Below are positions 42,510 to 51,392 of a DNA stretch of 64,000 nucleotides, piece by piece. Below the pieces are notes generated by a model, which made no database searches, was not told where the DNA came from, and worked only from the letters and a program-made list of their open reading frames with translations. The position numbers were made by a program, and so were the translations under genes. Source of the DNA: Gemmatimonadales bacterium UBA2982. Lineage in GTDB: Bacteria; Gemmatimonadota; Gemmatimonadetes; Longimicrobiales; Gaopeijiaceae. The stretch lies in assembly GCA_002347035.1 (NCBI GenBank), contig DEAM01000020.1:499-64498 (forward strand). The letters are read 5' to 3'. Position 1 is the stretch's first letter. Each line of letters opens with the position of its first letter.

Positions 42510-43463
42510 TCAGAGCCAGACATCGGCATCAGAGAGTTCCAAATCCAACCTAAGTTCTACACTTATCCTAATGTCTTCCTTTATATCACCGTCGATACGA
42601 ACGGGAAAATGCTCCTTCCCTGAAACGAAGAGTTGGTAGCCGCCTTTCGGGATCCTCAGCTCAGCTATGCCGGTCTCGTCTGTTAATCCTTCATAAGGAT
42701 GCACAACTACTCGAGCACCTTCGACAGGATTGCGACTGATGATATCAATGGCTTCAATCGTCAAGACACACTCCGGAATTGGAACAACTCGTACACTAAA
42801 GCTGCTGATACACTCGGTGTGCGGGACAGCCAAGCCGTCTCCTATAAGCTTGGCTTCCCATAGATAGAGCCCTTCTTTATCCGGAGCACTTAGCTCTGTC
42901 TCCGTATAGTAAAGAGCGCTGGTACCGGGCCATCGCTCGCCGGCAACGGTACTCGTCCCCTGCTCTCCTCCATCCTCGTCTCTGATCTCGACTATCCAGG
43001 GAGCGGGCCGGCATTCTGAGGAACACTTAACACCTATTTTGACGCTGAACTTCTCCCCGCATTCAATGGTGGGCGGCACACTCCACACAACGACACTAGT
43101 GTCATGTGGTTTGACCTCAAATGAAAAGGGCACTCTTGATTCCGCGACACCTCTTCCTGAACAGCCTGGGCAAACCATCACCCACGTATAGGCGCCTGGC
43201 AGGACAGGAGCCTTAACCACGAACTCGCTCGTCTCGTTGGTCTCACCATCGAAATCGATAATCTCAGAACTTTCTACCAGTGCACCTTTTTGATCAAGGA
43301 CTCGGATACCCTCCCCCCGCAAGTCTTCCAGCGAGGAGCACGTGGTCTTTCCCTTCAGGGTAAGGTTAGCACCGGAATCAACCTTACTCGGTGAGACCTC
43401 TGGCGTGCACCCACTGGTGGATGTGTCGACTTCGTGTGACGTCGTATCGTCGCCCTCAGGCAT
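42510..43463 (-). CDS. Ig-like/carboxypeptidase-regulatory-like domain protein, Cys-rich (317 aa)
   Basis: Beta-sandwich protein without recognised enzyme motifs. Three repeated sandwich units carry cysteine pairs (C..CSS, MVCPGCSG, CGEKFSVKIGVKCSSECR, HTECISSF, PECVLTIEAID); the last 80 residues (VEGARVVVHPYEGLTDETGIAELRIPKGGYQLFVSG) match the carboxypeptidase regulatory-like fold. There is no signal peptide at the start, which is odd for such a protein; the start could be ATG at 43463 (AGGAAGG 11 nt upstream) or TTG at 43472. Operon position between the flavoprotein and the diheme cytochrome suggests an accessory role. Confidence 0.7.
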   Translation of the reverse strand: MPEGDDTTSHEVDTSTSGCTPEVSPSKVDSGANLTLKGKTTCSSLEDLRGEGIRVLDQKGALVESSEIIDFDGETNETSEFVVKAPVLPGAYTWVMVCPGCSGRGVAESRVPFSFEVKPHDTSVVVWSVPPTIECGEKFSVKIGVKCSSECRPAPWIVEIRDEDGGEQGTSTVAGERWPGTSALYYTETELSAPDKEGLYLWEAKLIGDGLAVPHTECISSFSVRVVPIPECVLTIEAIDIISRNPVEGARVVVHPYEGLTDETGIAELRIPKGGYQLFVSGKEHFPVRIDGDIKEDIRISVELRLDLELSDADVWL

Positions 43464-43516
43464 AAACGGCAAAGCCTTCCTGTAGGCTAGAATCCCAACC
43501 TAAAATCAATTGGCGA

Positions 43517-45604
43517 CTATATAGAGGGCTCTTCCACGGCATGCGTGCCCGCGATGTAGCCATGGACGTGACCCTTACCCAGACCATGCTTGTTGAATCC
43601 ACCCACAGCCTCACCCCCGGCGTAAAGACCTGGAATCACCTCGCCTTGAGTGTCCACAACTTGCTGCCGACCGTTGACGCGCAGCCCACCATAGGAATCG
43701 TGCCAGATGACCATAATCGAGAGTGCGTAAAAGGGTGGCGTCGCGATGCGGCTCATGGGAGCATCAGCTTCGCGCTCGAATTCAGGGTCTACGCCAGCAT
43801 CGACATAGCTATTCCAATTAGCCACCGTCTCCGCCAAGTAGCTGAGCGGCACTCTCTGAAATTCATGGCCTGCGACAATCTTGCTTGCCAGCTCCTCAAT
43901 GGTATCGGCCTGGAAGAAGTAGCCATTATCAGAGACATAGGGGTAGTGTAGCTCCCACCCTGTTCTCTCGACCGCATCTTGATCAAAAATTGCCCAGAGC
44001 GGTCCAGAGTAGTAGTCCGGAGCTTCAGAGCCTTCGTTCATTGCCAGAGCGGCATCAAGTCCGTGGTCATAATTGTACATCTCCCGGACCCATTCTTTCC
44101 GGCAATTACGCCAGTCAAGCGGCTTATGTTCAAGCCCTCGGCCTGGGGCGCCGCGGTCACCCGGGTAGGCATTTAAGCCAGGCCTCGCAGGTAGACGAAC
44201 TTCACTGAAGAATCGTTTTCCAACTTGGTTCACGGCGATGAACTCTTCAAATCCAGCACTACCAACATTGACCCCGGCAGAGCCCCGGAAACCGAAAGTT
44301 GGGTGCCCTGGCATCATACTCGTATACGCATCCCTGGTACCCAGACGCGTCGAGATGTGGAACGTCGTGGAGTAGGAAAGATTCTGCTGCATTCCGGCTA
44401 GGTTTGCGCCAACCCTCATGCCCGCAATAAGCGCTGATGCATCCTGACCCTGTGAGCCTTGCAAGGCATTGCCGCTCGTTGGAAAGGCGGGTTCTCGCAG
44501 GGCCGGGTAAAACATGCTGCGAACTTCAGGGTTACCAGCGTGACCCCCGCTGGCAAGGATTACGGCCTGCCGCGCCCTGATGTTCACCGTCTCCCGACGC
44601 TCGTCAATATTGCCATTTTGCCAAAAACTCTGCAAAAGCTCGCCAGTCTCAGGATGATGCCTCGGCGAATAGTGGGCTGTGATCCCCTGAGTCCTCCCCA
44701 CAAAAGGCTCTTCGCGTACAATTGCATCAAAAGAGCGATGGAGCATGAACTCAACACCCTTTTCACGGGCTGAGAACTCCAAGGACCGCGAAAGAGCCAC
44801 GCCGTTCATCACGGCGTTGGGTCCGACGGAGCGGCTCGCGTCATTCATCTGGACCGGCGCAAACGGACTTGTCCGCTCGAAATCCGCGACGCCCGCATCC
44901 TCCGCTGTGATCGTGCCCGCCTTGATATCAGTCTTGTCGCCCAACATGAGGAAACAGCGCGCGGCCCTTGCTCGTGACAAACCTCCTCCGCCATGCGTAC
45001 CGGTGACCCTAGTGAAGCGAACGTAGTTGTCCATCATGAATTGCCGTGTAGCCGGACAGTTTTCAGCCCAAGCACGAACTAATTCTCGCTCGTTGTACCT
45101 GTATGGATTCTGTCCTTTCGGGTCGACGACGGACCAGTCCGTGATGTCCGTGAACAGGAGCTCAATGTTGTCATCAAGTTCTTCGGGATTCTCAAGTGGA
45201 TCTACCGTAATGAATCCCTCGGAGTCGCTTTCACCCTTCATATCCCTTAGCTGTACCGGGTCACCGCCACCGAACGACACCCACGCGCCGCTATGCAACA
45301 TTCTTCCGCCAACATCAAAATTCTGATCGACCACCAGCACACTGGCACCTAGATCCCTCGCGCGAATGGCCGCAGTGAGCCCCGCGCACCCGCCACCCGC
45401 GATAACAACATCTACCTCATAATGCCAGTCGGCGCTGGCTACCCCCGCAGGTGGCACTTGGGCTTGTGCCTTGCTTGGTTCTAGCAGAGCGCCACCCGCT
45501 CCTAGACCGGCAGCTACTCCTGATTTAACAAAATCTCTCCTGTTTAGGCCCTTTTCTTTCTCGGGCTTCGAGTCTCCAACCGGATGCTCCTTTTTCATTG
45601 CCAT
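43517..45604 (-). CDS. Tat-exported FAD-dependent flavoprotein (fumarate reductase/ketosteroid dehydrogenase type, 695 aa)
   Basis: FAD-binding-2 family oxidoreductase. A twin-arginine signal (LNRRDFVKSGVAAGLGAGGA) is followed by the dinucleotide fold VDVVIAGGGCAGLTAAIRARDLGASVLVVDQN and the C-terminal FAD motif GEVIPGLYAGGEAVGG with GLGKGHVHGYIAG. This places it with fumarate reductase, urocanate reductase and 3-ketosteroid dehydrogenase. A periplasmic enzyme exchanging electrons with the diheme cytochrome two genes downstream is likely. Start at ATG 45604, 7 nt after GGAGG; the frame is open for 56 codons upstream but those carry no signal. Substrate not decidable. Confidence 0.88.
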   Translation of the reverse strand: MAMKKEHPVGDSKPEKEKGLNRRDFVKSGVAAGLGAGGALLEPSKAQAQVPPAGVASADWHYEVDVVIAGGGCAGLTAAIRARDLGASVLVVDQNFDVGGRMLHSGAWVSFGGGDPVQLRDMKGESDSEGFITVDPLENPEELDDNIELLFTDITDWSVVDPKGQNPYRYNERELVRAWAENCPATRQFMMDNYVRFTRVTGTHGGGGLSRARAARCFLMLGDKTDIKAGTITAEDAGVADFERTSPFAPVQMNDASRSVGPNAVMNGVALSRSLEFSAREKGVEFMLHRSFDAIVREEPFVGRTQGITAHYSPRHHPETGELLQSFWQNGNIDERRETVNIRARQAVILASGGHAGNPEVRSMFYPALREPAFPTSGNALQGSQGQDASALIAGMRVGANLAGMQQNLSYSTTFHISTRLGTRDAYTSMMPGHPTFGFRGSAGVNVGSAGFEEFIAVNQVGKRFFSEVRLPARPGLNAYPGDRGAPGRGLEHKPLDWRNCRKEWVREMYNYDHGLDAALAMNEGSEAPDYYSGPLWAIFDQDAVERTGWELHYPYVSDNGYFFQADTIEELASKIVAGHEFQRVPLSYLAETVANWNSYVDAGVDPEFEREADAPMSRIATPPFYALSIMVIWHDSYGGLRVNGRQQVVDTQGEVIPGLYAGGEAVGGFNKHGLGKGHVHGYIAGTHAVEEPSI

Positions 45605-45837
45605 TTCTTGACCTCCGGCCATAAAGGCCGCCACGGGTAGCTGTACTAATTTGTTGGTGACCAGGAGCCAACTGAATCGATCTCTGGCACAAGCCCGACC
45701 TACTTCATAACAAGATCCAAGATTTCTTTCACCCGACCACGGTAGGGGGTGATGTGGTCCTCTAGCAAGCAACTACTATTAACCTACCCTAGGGTATCGA
45801 AGCAGACTCAGCCCGCCCTCGCTTTTCCAGCTTTACG

Positions 45838-48252
45838 TTAGAGTCTAAGTAGACGCGTTGCCTTGATGACCAGACCCCGATTCTCTAGCGCAGGAAACCG
45901 CTTGAACTCATAGGACTCCCGCTGCTCCGTCCAGACCAAGAAGACTTCGCTTCCTGGAGCATATTCCCAGCGAAAACGCACGTTCGTGCTAAAGCTGTCG
46001 GCACTCGAATTAAATTGAACGAGTCCGCTCAGGAGCATCCGAGGTGTGAACGTAACGTTCACCCGCATCATCGTGAGCACGGTATCAAAATACTGATCTG
46101 GGAGCCTGACTGCGTTAAAAGACACGCTCGGCTCAATGGAAAGTTGCCTGAGTAACTCGATTCGGCTTCGGCTCACTCCAACTGAAGTAAGTTGACCGTC
46201 ATAAAAAGCGCCGTGACTTGCTGACAGTCGGCCGGAAAATGAACGCTGTGTTCCAAAAGAATACGACATATCAGAGCGACTGAACTGGTAGCGACCAGCC
46301 GGTATGATCGCCCCTGTGATATGCTCGGGGGCGGCTAGATTCTCATAACTGTTGGCGTAAGCTAAGCTAAATTGGTCACTATTTTCGAAGTCGATCCGCA
46401 GTTGACCGGTGATGTCACGCGTCTCCACAAACCTGAGTTCGGCGTTCTCGAAATAATCAACTGATGCCTCCAAGGTCACCTGACGAATTGTCTGGATACT
46501 GCGCGGACGAGGGCTCACCCTAAGTGTCAGCTGTGTCTCCCTAAAGCCAGATCGCGGAACGAAACCCACTTCCGGATTAAAGTTGTCTTCAACCAGGACA
46601 TGGCTTGCTCGGAAGCCGCGTTCGTCCCCGTCGTAGCTGATCCGACTGCCATAACTTCGGTCACGGGATTCCATCCCATGCGTCTGCGTACCGGCGTAAT
46701 AACCCGTGAGGTAAAGCTCATCGAAAAAGGAAAAGGATGCGTCAGCTCCGTACGTTTGGTTAGATCCGCTTGATGCTAGTGCCTCTGATCTTCGCGTCAC
46801 GAGAGCACCAATGTTACTGCGTCTCAGGACGTCAGCTCGTAAGCGCATCACAGAAAAATTGGTGCTCTCGACACCCGGACGAGGACAACCAATGGCGAGG
46901 CAGGCAGCGTCACCACCGGGTAGATCATCTGTCTGTAAACTCACCGCACCCACATCGAACGGTCCAATTTTACCAGTGAGACGCGCACCCCCCAGGATGG
47001 GCACAGGCTGTCCGTCCTCCAGACCTATACGACGACTGAAGAAAAGCGTAGGAACCGGACTACCCCTGCCCGCCCCCCCTCTTCTTCTGCCCCCACTGGC
47101 TGGGAAGCGGAAAATACCCCTGCTTTCAAGGAAAAACTCCCGCTTCTCTGGAAAAAAAAGATTAAAGCGAGTGAGGTTGATCTGCTGCTCATCAACCTCG
47201 ACCTGAGCGAAGTCGGTGTTATAAGTAAAATCCGCAGTAAGGTTCTGTGTCACGCTCCACTTCACATCCCCACCCCATTCGGCACTTCCTTTGTTTGAGA
47301 TCGCTGGGGAAGCACGCCGATCGGTAGTCAAGCTGCCGATCCCGTACGGCTTCACATCTACGTTGACCCCACGAGCCGGAGCTTCAATTCCGACCAGGGT
47401 AGCAGCACGAGACACTCGTGTCATACCGTTGCGACCGGTACCAGAAGCAGCCTGAGAGACCAGGGTTAGGTGTGCAAACTCATTCTTGCGTCGTATAGCC
47501 CTACGGAGCTGTATCCCCCATACCTGTGCCCTTCCTGGTCGATACCTTATCGACTTGAAAGGAATCTCCATTTCGACCGTCCAACCACCCTCAAACCTAC
47601 CCGTTCGGACATCCCATACCGGGTTCCAATCGAAATTGGGATTGCCCTCATCTGTAAGCTGTGACTCGGACATACCACCGATCGGGTTCGTATAGAGGAA
47701 GTACCCATTTCTGCGATCGTAGAACGTGTCTAGGACAACCCCAAAGTTGTCATTATTACCGATTCCTGTGGCGTCACGTCGCATCTCATTCGCAACCCAA
47801 AGACTTTCTGGAACCCCTTCATGTACTCGAGCCGAGATATACACGTTCTCATTGTCATACATGATCCAGACTTCAGTGAGTTCTGAGGCAGCAGCGCCTT
47901 CGTTAGGCAAACTTTGAATGAAGCCGCTGACTGCAGGTACGTCCCGGTAGACCGGTTCATTGAGTTCGCCATCAACATCCAAAGAGCCATCTAGCCTGAC
48001 CGCCCTTACTGTGGCATTGCCTGCATCATCCCGATTGATCACATCCGGGACATTCGGAGGGGTAGGACCATCGATTGGGCCGACCCAAAGGGGCGGCTGA
48101 CTCACCGCAGCTCTTGCTCCCTGACCTACGTCGGTCTCCTGCGACAGAAGAGCTGAAACGAGCCCGTTCGCCGCGAGCAAAATCAAGGCCAGTAGCAGAC
48201 TTCCTCGAGCAGGCAAACGAGCCGAATAAGTGATCGGCGCCACGCCAAACAA
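45838..48252 (-). CDS. DUF5916 outer-membrane protein with CBM9-like domain (804 aa)
   Basis: Signal region (ARGSLLLALILLAANGLVSALL), a CBM9-like carbohydrate/ligand-binding beta-sandwich (about residues 80-280, LDGSLDVDGELNEPVYRDVPAVSGF) and a long C-terminal beta-barrel typical of DUF5916, with QINLTRFNLFFPEKREFFLESRGIF and FSRRIG motifs. The family is widespread in Gemmatimonadota and Bacteroidota and is thought to be surface-located; function unknown. The start is TTG at 48252, supported by AGGAG 8 nt upstream; GTG at 48243 is an alternative. It follows the DUF971 gene by 3 bp and may be the last gene of the RdgB/RNase PH operon. Confidence 0.87.
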   Translation of the reverse strand: MFGVAPITYSARLPARGSLLLALILLAANGLVSALLSQETDVGQGARAAVSQPPLWVGPIDGPTPPNVPDVINRDDAGNATVRAVRLDGSLDVDGELNEPVYRDVPAVSGFIQSLPNEGAAASELTEVWIMYDNENVYISARVHEGVPESLWVANEMRRDATGIGNNDNFGVVLDTFYDRRNGYFLYTNPIGGMSESQLTDEGNPNFDWNPVWDVRTGRFEGGWTVEMEIPFKSIRYRPGRAQVWGIQLRRAIRRKNEFAHLTLVSQAASGTGRNGMTRVSRAATLVGIEAPARGVNVDVKPYGIGSLTTDRRASPAISNKGSAEWGGDVKWSVTQNLTADFTYNTDFAQVEVDEQQINLTRFNLFFPEKREFFLESRGIFRFPASGGRRRGGAGRGSPVPTLFFSRRIGLEDGQPVPILGGARLTGKIGPFDVGAVSLQTDDLPGGDAACLAIGCPRPGVESTNFSVMRLRADVLRRSNIGALVTRRSEALASSGSNQTYGADASFSFFDELYLTGYYAGTQTHGMESRDRSYGSRISYDGDERGFRASHVLVEDNFNPEVGFVPRSGFRETQLTLRVSPRPRSIQTIRQVTLEASVDYFENAELRFVETRDITGQLRIDFENSDQFSLAYANSYENLAAPEHITGAIIPAGRYQFSRSDMSYSFGTQRSFSGRLSASHGAFYDGQLTSVGVSRSRIELLRQLSIEPSVSFNAVRLPDQYFDTVLTMMRVNVTFTPRMLLSGLVQFNSSADSFSTNVRFRWEYAPGSEVFLVWTEQRESYEFKRFPALENRGLVIKATRLLRL

Positions 48253-48255
48253 TCG

Positions 48256-48597
48256 CTAGGCTCCTGACTGAAGCAATCCCTCACCAATTTCTCGGAGATA
48301 TTCAAATGTATACATACCGGTCGAGTGTCCGTCGCTCCAGACAAACTGAAGTGCGTAACGTCCAACGTAGTGGATGGCGGTAGGGTAAATATCCATGGGG
48401 ACCATTTCGGGCTTGAGTGTGCGCTCGTGTGTAAACTCATCTACGCAACCAGCACAAGGGCATAGTAAACGCAGATCACGTGGTATGAACTCCGAGGCAT
48501 ACCCATCCTTCCATCTTATTAGTAACCGAGCCTCGTCTTCGGTTGGACCAATGTCTAATGGTTCAATTCTTGGGTCGCGCTCAGTCATAGTGTCCAC
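48256..48597 (-). CDS. DUF971 protein (about 110 aa)
   Basis: Small cytoplasmic protein of the DUF971 (gamma-butyrobetaine hydroxylase-like N-terminal) family: LLIRWKDGYASEFIPRDLRLLCPCAGCVDE, then VPMDIYPTAIHYVGRYALQFVWSDGHSTGMYTFEYLREI. The CPCAGC cysteines probably hold zinc or an Fe-S cluster. Homologues are linked with Mrp/ApbC Fe-S carrier genes, though none is seen here. GTG at 48597 or ATG at 48588 can start it; both overlap the rdgB end. Second to last in the tight minus-strand operon. Confidence 0.9.
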   Translation of the reverse strand: MDTMTERDPRIEPLDIGPTEDEARLLIRWKDGYASEFIPRDLRLLCPCAGCVDEFTHERTLKPEMVPMDIYPTAIHYVGRYALQFVWSDGHSTGMYTFEYLREIGEGLLQSGA

Positions 48598-49246
48598 TCT
48601 TTTTAGGATCCCGTATTTTCTGGGCGGCTTGGCACCCTAGTGCCTCGCCGATTGCCCGGAAAGCCTTTCCACGATGACTGCGCTCATTCTTTTCATCCAC
48701 TGACATCTCTGCAAACGTGCACCCGAATTCGGGATCGAAGATGTAGGGATCGTATCCAAACCCTCCGCTTCCACAGGGGGTGTCGATGACAAGCCCAGGT
48801 GCTTCGCCTCGGCATACGAGTGGCACCTCTCCCCTGATCCCCAATAGCACCGCAACACAAACATACCGTGCAGTGCAATTAACACGTTCCACACCCTCTA
48901 GCTGAGCTAGAAGATGTTGATTATTAGCATCGTCCAGAGCTTGCCCGCTAAGTCCCCGCGACGGCGCAAACCGCTTGGACCGAACCCCTGGCGCTCCTCC
49001 AAGAGCGTCCACCTCTAGCCCGGAATCGTCTGCGACGGTTGGCAAGCCAACAAGTTGATGAAAGTACTCTGCTTTTGATCGAGCATTTTCATCGAAGCTG
49101 TCGTAGGGTTCCAAGTCTTCCTCGGCCAGGCTTGGTTCAATACCAACTGCTTCAAGATCGAGTAGCACGAGTCCTGGCACTTCATGGAGAATCTTTCTGA
49201 TTTCGAACATCTTGTGTTCGCTGCGCGTTGCTACAAGAAGCTTCAT
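48581..49246 (-). CDS. rdgB: XTP/dITP diphosphatase RdgB/HAM1 (221 aa)
   Basis: House-cleaning nucleotide pyrophosphatase that removes ITP, dITP and XTP. Family marks: LLVATRSEHKMFEI (N-terminal substrate loop), the SFDENARSKAEYF block, VADDSGLEVDALGGAPGVRSKRFA, GSGGFGYDPYIFDPEFGCTFAEMS and EKNERSHRGKAF. Length is normal. It overlaps the upstream RNase PH gene by 4 bp, the classical rph-rdgB pairing found in many bacteria, and overlaps the DUF971 gene at its 3' end. Confidence 0.95.
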   Translation of the reverse strand: MKLLVATRSEHKMFEIRKILHEVPGLVLLDLEAVGIEPSLAEEDLEPYDSFDENARSKAEYFHQLVGLPTVADDSGLEVDALGGAPGVRSKRFAPSRGLSGQALDDANNQHLLAQLEGVERVNCTARYVCVAVLLGIRGEVPLVCRGEAPGLVIDTPCGSGGFGYDPYIFDPEFGCTFAEMSVDEKNERSHRGKAFRAIGEALGCQAAQKIRDPKKSGHYD

Positions 49247-49965
49247 TTAGATTCCGATAATACACGCTGTTGAGCAGCGAACAGCTTTTCGAGTCCAGCC
49301 ACTGCGAGATCTAAGAGCGAGTCGAAATCGGCACGACCAAATGGATCGCCCTCAGCAGTACCCTGTATCTCAACCAAACCACCGCTTTGGGTGCCAATAA
49401 CATTCATGTCTACTTGTGCAGCAGAGTCTTCCCGATAGTCGAGATCAAGACAAAGCAGGCCTTCGACGATCCCTACGCTGATACCGGCTACAGCTTCCTT
49501 TAGCGGGTCACGCTGGGCTAGGCCATTTTCTACCATCCAGCGAGCAGCCAGCCTCACTGCGACCAAAGCACCGGTGATCGCTGCTGTACGCGTGCCACCA
49601 TCTGCCTGTAAAACATCGCAGTCAACAGTGACGGTGTGCTGACCCATCACCTCCATATCGGTTACTGACCGGATTGACCTTCCAATGAGGCGTTGAATCT
49701 CTTGGGTTCGTCCCCGAGGACCGCTCCGCTCGCGACTTGTACGGGTGTGTGTCGCACGTGGGAGCATGCCGTACTCAGCTGTAACCCAACCCGCTCCGCT
49801 TTCCTCCCGCCATCTCGGAACACCTTCGGCGACCGACGCCGCGCATAGGACTTGAGTGTTCCCTGTCGAGATGAGGCACGAGCCCTCTGCATAAGGTGCC
49901 ACGCCAATTTCTATTTCCAGTTCGCGCGCCTGGTCGGGCCTCCTGCCATCAGCACGTTTACTCAT
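49243..49965 (-). CDS. rph: Ribonuclease PH (240 aa)
   Basis: Phosphorolytic 3'-5' exoribonuclease trimming tRNA precursors. The sequence shows RADGRRPDQARELEIEIG, the phosphate-site block RATHTRTSRERSGPRGRTQEIQRLIGRSIR, TVDCDVLQADGGTRTAAITGA and VDMNVIGTQSGGLVEIQGTAEGDPF. Start ATG at 49965 with GGGAGG upstream. It overlaps hldE-C/RfaE2 by 8 bp at its 5' end and rdgB by 4 bp at its 3' end. Confidence 0.96.
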   Translation of the reverse strand: MSKRADGRRPDQARELEIEIGVAPYAEGSCLISTGNTQVLCAASVAEGVPRWREESGAGWVTAEYGMLPRATHTRTSRERSGPRGRTQEIQRLIGRSIRSVTDMEVMGQHTVTVDCDVLQADGGTRTAAITGALVAVRLAARWMVENGLAQRDPLKEAVAGISVGIVEGLLCLDLDYREDSAAQVDMNVIGTQSGGLVEIQGTAEGDPFGRADFDSLLDLAVAGLEKLFAAQQRVLSESK

Positions 49966-50449
49966 ACGCCTCCCTAATCCGGATTATTAGATTCGTACTC
50001 GAATAGTCCTTGTGAAGGGGTATGAGACCTACTCTTCCCCCTGCATTTTCGACGATTTCACGTCCGACTACTTCCTCCAAGGTGTAATCAGCACCCTTTA
50101 CCAGAACGTCTGGCACGATCTCGCTAATGAGCTCTACTGGGGTATCATCATCAAATACGCACACCGCATCTACAGACTCCAGCGCAGCAACCATAAATGC
50201 CCGGTCAAACTCATTCATCACCGGCCTTCCGGGGCCCTTATCTAACAACCGCACAGAAGCATCCGAGTTGATACCAACTATCAGCACATCCCCAAGTGAA
50301 CGAGCCTCGTTTAGATAGGATACATGCCCTGGATGCAGCACGTCGAAGCAACCATTGGTAAATACGAGTTGCATGTCCCGTTGCGGGCCAAACTGATTCC
50401 GGAGACCCTCGCGAGAAAGAAGTTTTGATTCGGGAGTGCGCTTCATCAT
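49958..50449 (-). CDS. rfaE2: D-glycero-beta-D-manno-heptose 1-phosphate adenylyltransferase (163 aa)
   Basis: Nucleotidyltransferase of the HldE C-terminal (RfaE2) type that makes ADP-heptose for LPS core. The HxGH motif is in FTNGCFDVLHPGHVSYL, followed by GINSDASVRLLDKGPGRPV and DDTPVELISEIVPDVLVKGADY, ending with the GRVGLIPLHKDYSSTNLI motif. It is a stand-alone adenylyltransferase; the kinase half of HldE is not in the window. Its start overlaps the upstream HemC-like gene (ATGATGA). Fits with lptE and lpxH nearby as a surface-lipid group. Confidence 0.95.
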   Translation of the reverse strand: MMKRTPESKLLSREGLRNQFGPQRDMQLVFTNGCFDVLHPGHVSYLNEARSLGDVLIVGINSDASVRLLDKGPGRPVMNEFDRAFMVAALESVDAVCVFDDDTPVELISEIVPDVLVKGADYTLEEVVGREIVENAGGRVGLIPLHKDYSSTNLIIRIREAYE

Positions 50450-51336
50450 TGGTTGGTGCTAGTTAGCAAGATGTCAGCACCTCGCTGATTCAATTCACGA
50501 GCCACTTTCACTCCAAGGGATTCAGGCTCGTCGAGAGGTCCCGTAAGGTTGGAACCTACAAGACGTTGCCCATCTGGGGATGCTACCGCTGCCCACAGAC
50601 GAAGGATTGGGCCAGATGGCTGCGCAAGGCATCCTATGGGTGCATTTCTTGACGCACCCAGCGCATCCAGAAAAGCTAGCTCCGCCCTCAAGGCTGTACG
50701 CGTAGGAAGATGATCTAACGCTGTAATTTCAGCGATTGGGTGGCGACCCATTATGGCCACCAAGCCGCGGCCAGGCTCAGGCAGCCAAGAACGTGAATCT
50801 AACATCTCCGAAATTCTGTTACCGAGACCTGCCGCCCTCGCTTCCCAAGCCCCTAGCACTGCTGCTTCGAGTTCACTTTCTCTTTGAAGCAAATCAGTCC
50901 CTAAGTCTTTGTCGATCTTCACAGGCAAGAGGTCAGCGCGGTGAGCGTTCAGGAAGGCACTCTGCCGAGATTCAGACACACCAACCCGCGAACCTTCCGG
51001 CAAATCACGAAGGGGTACAGTAGGGCCATTTAGCTGGACAAGTACGTCTCGCGGGTCCTTCCTGGGAAATACGGCAAGTGTACTCAACTCATCAGCCACC
51101 ACGCTCCGCAACTCCTGCACGCCCGCGAGTGCTAGATCGAAACTAGCATCTCGTAATCCTCTAAAGGGATCTTCGGTTACGAAGTCAAATCCCGTTACCG
51201 GTTCAACTTCGACACCAGCCGCTATCATACGCGCTAGTGTATCAGCCACGTATGTGGACATCCCGGAGTGTATAGCCAACCTAGCAGTCACGAAGTTGAG
51301 TTTTTTCGGTGCTGCATCATGCCTGCGAGACACCAA
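50446..51336 (-). CDS. Hydroxymethylbilane synthase-like (HemC-fold) protein, catalytically degenerate (about 296 aa)
   Basis: Aligns along its length with porphobilinogen deaminase: LAVFPRKDPRDVLV (REDPRDAFV in E. coli), LRDLPEGSRVGVSESRQSAFL, LLPVKIDKDLGTDLL, WLPEPGRGLVAIM and LGASRNAPIGCLA. By hand alignment most catalytic residues are changed: Lys83/Asp84 are Gln74/Glu75, Arg132 is Gln125, Arg149 and Arg155 are Asp142 and Asp148, and the dipyrromethane-cofactor Cys242 is Arg230. Arg131 is kept (Arg124). So heme synthesis by the normal reaction is unlikely; a binding role is possible. Start is TTG or GTG (51336/51333), uncertain. Coupled to rfaE2 by overlap. Confidence 0.72.
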   Translation of the reverse strand: MVSRRHDAAPKKLNFVTARLAIHSGMSTYVADTLARMIAAGVEVEPVTGFDFVTEDPFRGLRDASFDLALAGVQELRSVVADELSTLAVFPRKDPRDVLVQLNGPTVPLRDLPEGSRVGVSESRQSAFLNAHRADLLPVKIDKDLGTDLLQRESELEAAVLGAWEARAAGLGNRISEMLDSRSWLPEPGRGLVAIMGRHPIAEITALDHLPTRTALRAELAFLDALGASRNAPIGCLAQPSGPILRLWAAVASPDGQRLVGSNLTGPLDEPESLGVKVARELNQRGADILLTSTNQ

Positions 51337-51392
51337 CAGGCATTCGTCAACGAGGGATCGGTACGCCGTTCAAGGTTGAGCGACGCGCGAAT

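Noticed and set aside
43604..45772. Longer start at 45772 for the flavoprotein
   Set aside because: The extra 56 codons carry no signal peptide and would hide the twin-arginine signal; GGAGG stands 7 nt before the ATG at 45604.
50446..51336. Annotation as functional hydroxymethylbilane synthase (hemC)
   Set aside because: Fold similarity is good, but the cofactor Cys, the Lys-Asp pair and several arginines are missing, so the gene symbol would mislead.
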